A stretch of DNA of 10,107 nt from Planctomycetota bacterium (GTDB lineage Bacteria; Planctomycetota; Phycisphaerae; WQYP01), in NCBI GenBank assembly GCA_021795535.1, contig JAJYPG010000020.1, positions 1-10,107 on the forward strand, given 5' to 3'. A program made the position numbers and the translations under genes. Below, in pieces: positions 7,475 through 10,107 of this stretch. The notes below the pieces were generated by a model. That model did not search any database. It worked only from the letters and a program-made list of their open reading frames with translations, and was not told the DNA's origin. The first letter of the stretch is position 1. Every line of letters begins with the position of its first letter.

Positions 7475-7802
7475 TGCTGTATTTGGACCAGACAACCTCA
7501 CCGGCTCCATCGACCGTGGGCATTCACCATGTCACGGAAATATGCAGTGATGCACAACAGAATATCGACCTGCAAAAATAGCGGAACGATTGTATTTCCA
7601 ATCCATTTATTTTCTGGAACGGGGTGGAGCGGTTTGCGGGATCGCTACAGATGGTCCGGAGTTTTCCGTGGATTAACCTTCAGGCGAACTGGGCAGCGGA
7701 CTCAAACTTCCCCCATGGCTGGAAACCCGATGCGGTGAAATTGAACACGCATTGCCGACGCTTGAACTCAATAATATGACATATGTTTCAAACTATCATT
7801 GA
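7474..7802 (+). pseudogene. Remnant of a VOC-family ring-cleaving (extradiol) dioxygenase
   Basis: Two ends of a glyoxalase-fold ring-cleaving dioxygenase (MhqO/YkcA-like family) remain, with the middle lost. The N-terminal piece starts at an ATG overlapping the bioF stop and reads MLYLDQ, then VGIHHVTEICSDAQQNID at residues 15-32, and hits TAG at 7579-7581. The C-terminal piece is in another frame (starting about 7569): ERLYFQSIYFLERGGAVC, GIATDGPEFSVD, a TAA at 7674-7676 where the family usually has an acidic residue, then GELGSGLKLPPWLETRCG and EIEHALPTLEL, with a final TGA at 7800-7802. Family members are roughly 300-320 residues, so about 200 internal residues are missing, including the central metal-binding region. 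A frameshift, an in-frame stop and a large deletion make function very unlikely. Family assignment is from remembered consensus motifs. A 69-codon open frame at 7529-7738 overlaps it but lacks these motifs. Confidence 0.82.
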
Positions 7803-7828
7803 TGGGCTGTCCGTTTTTATCTGGAACC

Positions 7829-7860
7829 TAAAAAGGGAAAGACGTGCCGACAGGCACGTC
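7829..7860 (-). terminator. Rho-independent terminator-like hairpin (minus strand)
   Basis: GACGTGCC-GACA-GGCACGTC (7841-7860) is a perfect 8-base stem with a 4-base loop. Read on the minus strand it is followed by TTTCCCTTTTT (7830-7840), a somewhat broken U-tract. It lies about 230 bases past the GH31 stop and could be a back-up terminator. On the plus strand no T-run follows, so it would not serve the bioF transcript in the classic way. Confidence 0.6.
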
Positions 7861-7873
7861 CCTGGGAGCGTCC

Positions 7874-7889
7874 TGATCCATCGGGATCA
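7874..7889. repeat. Small inverted repeat TGATCC-ATCG-GGATCA
   Basis: A perfect 6-base stem with a 4-base loop lies 14 bases from the larger terminator-like hairpin. No U-tract follows on either strand. Its role is unknown; it may only add structure to the 3' end of transcripts from either side. Confidence 0.4.
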
Positions 7890-7965
7890 TCACCCTCTTT
7901 GGATCGGCAACGTTACCTGCAAATGAGCACAAACCCCTGTGCTGCAAGCAGATTTGCCAATCCCA

Positions 7966-7985
7966 ATAAAAACGGGTACACCCGT
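7966..7985 (-). terminator. Likely rho-independent terminator of the GH31 gene
   Basis: On the minus strand ACGGG-TGTA-CCCGT (7972-7985) is followed directly by a T-rich run (TTTTATT), a compact terminator about 105 bases beyond the GH31 stop codon. The stem is short (5 bases), so strength may be moderate; the hairpin at 7841-7860 could catch read-through. Confidence 0.6.
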
Positions 7986-8089
7986 GCGAAGGTTGGGTTA
8001 GACCAGAACTTGACTACGACGAACTTCCGGCCTTTGTTTTTATCTTTGGACGTCCATTTCCGCCCGGTATTTTTGCCAGGCGCGTGATG

Positions 8090-10107
8090 CTACGGCGCGC
8101 CACCAATGCGAGTCTTGGCCAGAATCTGCCGGGCAATCGTGGCACCGGATTCGTCGCCATGCACCGGAGATTTGGCCACAGATGCTATCTCAGTATTCAA
8201 TGTGGTAAAGCTGCGTTTCCATGTCTGCCAATGGCGAAAATGCTCATCCGCGACCTGTGCCCGCAGAGTTTCCAGATGAAACTGAATCTGGTCTAAACGT
8301 AAAACCCACGGATATTGCCGGCCCCTATTCCCCGCCATCGCTCGGGTGACCGTACTGAATCGGTTGGTAATTTGCCGGATCAACCGCCCGCGCTGCGCGG
8401 CATGCGAAAACGAAACATGAATAATTTCAGGCATCCCGACTGGTATAGCCCCCAGCCGAATGATAGTGGTCACCGTGGCGGGGCGGTAGACATAGCCAAT
8501 ATCCGTGGACGATGTGGCTTGCGGCATGGGCTTGCCGTTGAGCATCACGGTCCTTGGCCGGCTGGTTTGCGGCAGGCAAACAACAATATTCCGCAGCGGT
8601 TTTTCGCCGTTATATGTACCAATAGCGGCACCAATACTTACGCCGATACTTCCGTCCGAAAAATTTTTATAAGCCAACGCGGTGATGGCATGCTGGCCAT
8701 GGAGATACCCTTTGGACAAGCCGTCATCCTCATAAAAGATGGATTTGCCATCGGCGCCGGGATAAACCGTAACCACCAGCGGATCCGGAGAGTGTTCGGC
8801 CATACGCAGCACAGGTTTTTGCATGGGAATCGGCACGCCACCTTGGGCAAAAATTGGGAATTCATCCAATGCCGCCCATACCGTGGCAACTTGGCTGCCT
8901 TTAACGTGCTCACCAGTAAACAGATTGTACCAGGTGCCCTTCGGAAACCAGACCACGCTGTGCCCAATCTTCCCCGGACCGCGTCCGGGAGCCACAATGG
9001 GTGCCACAAGAATGTTTCGGCCCAGCATATATTCTTCGGGTAATTTATACGCCAATGAATTGCCCTGATGATCAAAGTACATGGGACGAATCAGCGGCAC
9101 GGAGTCCTGGTAGCAGCGCCAGGAGGACGTATAGATATACGGAAATATTCTGGAACGAAGGTTAAATGCACGGCGACAGGCACGCGTGGCGGCGGACCCG
9201 AAAAACCAGGGGCGGTGAAAGTCTCCCGTCATGTTGGTGGCGTGGGTACGCAAAGCCGGACTGGCGGATCCAAACTGAACCCATCGGGTGTAAAGCTCCG
9301 GATTTGGAATCACTCCCATATGGCCGCCGATGTCATGCGACCAGTAAAAACATCCCACATTACCAGCCGTGGAGGTAAAGGGAATTTCAAATTTAAGTAC
9401 CGGCCAGACGGCATGGGTATCTCCGGAAAATTCGATAGGATAGCGCTGGCCACCCCAACCACCCCAGCGGCTGAAGGACAACCCACGCCGGTGGGTGCCG
9501 GGGCGCTGGCTGTCACGGAAATCCAGTTCATTGAGCCAGGGCAGCGGATCTACTCCGGGAATTGCCGACTTCGTCCCCTGCTGCCAATCCAACCACCAGA
9601 AGCTAACGCCTTCATGTTCCAACGGGTCCAGCAAAACGTGGAAATAGTTGTGCATAAAAAGCCGGTTGGTGCAATCAAATGGAATCGCTTTTCCACCCGC
9701 AGAACTTACGCCCATCCCGCGGCAAAACTCCTTGTAGCGCGTTTCATAATTTCCCACGCCGCCAGCGGGGTGTAAATTCAATGTTACATGCAGGCCGTGC
9801 CGATGCAGCCACGCCAGCAGCTTGCGCGGATGCGGAAGAAGATGGCGGTTCCAACTGAAACCGGTCCAGCCATCGGTTTTATGCCATCCCATGTCCATGA
9901 CCATGTTGTCCAGAGGAAACTGATGCAGATTGTAATCACGCACCAGTTCCTTGAATTGAGCCTGCGTAAACGACCAATACCGCGAGTGCCACGCTCCCAG
10001 TGCATAGCGCCGGGGCAACGGCACTTTCCCGCTCACTGTGGTTAAATCCCGCAAGGCGGTGTGATAGTGGTGGCCATAGCCAAAAAAATACCAATCGGTT
10101 TCAGCAG
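8090..10107 (-). CDS. Glycoside hydrolase family 31 enzyme, C-terminal part (gene runs off right edge)
   Basis: This is probably an alpha-glycosidase (alpha-glucosidase or alpha-xylosidase type) acting on alpha-linked glucans or oligosaccharides. The frame is open to base 10107, where ETDWYFFGYGHHY continues upstream of the TTG at 10054, so the true start is outside the window. Counting from that TTG, the barrel has MVMDMGWHKTDGWTGFSWNR (51-70), FWWLDWQQG with the expected nucleophile D156, and EFSGDTHAVW with the expected acid/base D212, then YWSHDIGGHMG (237-247) and the beta domains (about 320-545, with FYEDDGLSKGY). Residues about 550-654 form an extra arginine/histidine-rich helical tail not expected in the family. 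Any signal peptide would be in the missing part, so location is unknown. Two terminator-like hairpins follow the TAG stop at 8090-8092. Substrate specificity cannot be judged from sequence alone. Confidence 0.92.
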   Translation of the reverse strand, partial: AETDWYFFGYGHHYHTALRDLTTVSGKVPLPRRYALGAWHSRYWSFTQAQFKELVRDYNLHQFPLDNMVMDMGWHKTDGWTGFSWNRHLLPHPRKLLAWLHRHGLHVTLNLHPAGGVGNYETRYKEFCRGMGVSSAGGKAIPFDCTNRLFMHNYFHVLLDPLEHEGVSFWWLDWQQGTKSAIPGVDPLPWLNELDFRDSQRPGTHRRGLSFSRWGGWGGQRYPIEFSGDTHAVWPVLKFEIPFTSTAGNVGCFYWSHDIGGHMGVIPNPELYTRWVQFGSASPALRTHATNMTGDFHRPWFFGSAATRACRRAFNLRSRIFPYIYTSSWRCYQDSVPLIRPMYFDHQGNSLAYKLPEEYMLGRNILVAPIVAPGRGPGKIGHSVVWFPKGTWYNLFTGEHVKGSQVATVWAALDEFPIFAQGGVPIPMQKPVLRMAEHSPDPLVVTVYPGADGKSIFYEDDGLSKGYLHGQHAITALAYKNFSDGSIGVSIGAAIGTYNGEKPLRNIVVCLPQTSRPRTVMLNGKPMPQATSSTDIGYVYRPATVTTIIRLGAIPVGMPEIIHVSFSHAAQRGRLIRQITNRFSTVTRAMAGNRGRQYPWVLRLDQIQFHLETLRAQVADEHFRHWQTWKRSFTTLNTEIASVAKSPVHGDESGATIARQILAKTRIGGAP

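Noticed and set aside
7529..7738. 69-codon small gene on the plus strand
   Set aside because: Family resemblance (IATDGPEF, LPPWLE) is in a different frame, so this is an out-of-frame reading of the dead dioxygenase.
7899..8087. 62-codon frame on the plus strand
   Set aside because: It has no ribosome binding site or motif and spans a minus-strand terminator hairpin.
8315..9775. Two plus-strand frames of 242 and 235 codons
   Set aside because: Both are antisense to the GH31 gene, with low-complexity basic products and no family motif.

Overview
The window looks like an ordinary bacterial chromosome of about 55% GC. The best guess for the host is a planctomycete or another PVC-group bacterium. 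That rests on recall of family sequences and is only moderately supported: the DnaE has a shortened glycine-rich palm loop (GARGSGVGT) followed by PDIDID, the branching enzyme is of the eukaryote-like type, and an MCE protein and a methyltransferase lie beside housekeeping genes. There is no tRNA, rRNA, CRISPR array, insertion sequence or phage gene.

Layout: positions 1-5950 carry four genes, all on the minus strand. Read in their own direction these are a eukaryote-type glycogen branching enzyme (5950 to 3824), an MlaD/MCE lipid-transport protein with its own likely promoter (3743 to 2691), a SAM-dependent methyltransferase (2607 to 1795), a 395-base non-coding stretch with a TATAAT box, and the 5' two-fifths or so of dnaE (1399, running off the left edge). 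Positions 5951-6157 form a short divergent promoter region. On the plus strand, bioF (6158-7474) is followed, with a TGATG stop/start overlap, by the wreck of a VOC-family ring-cleaving dioxygenase (7474-7802). Positions 7803-8089 hold no gene but carry several hairpins, two of which look like minus-strand terminators for the last gene. That gene is a GH31 family glycosidase on the minus strand, from 8090 past the right edge, so its N-terminus is missing.

Functionally the genes are mixed: replication (dnaE), alpha-glucan synthesis (glgB) and probable alpha-glycoside breakdown (GH31), envelope lipid handling (MCE), biotin synthesis (bioF) and an unassigned methyl transfer. No dedicated new system is visible. 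The most informative oddities are the decayed dioxygenase hidden in what looks like empty sequence, the eukaryote-type branching enzyme, the long extra tail of the GH31 enzyme, and a likely leaderless bioF.
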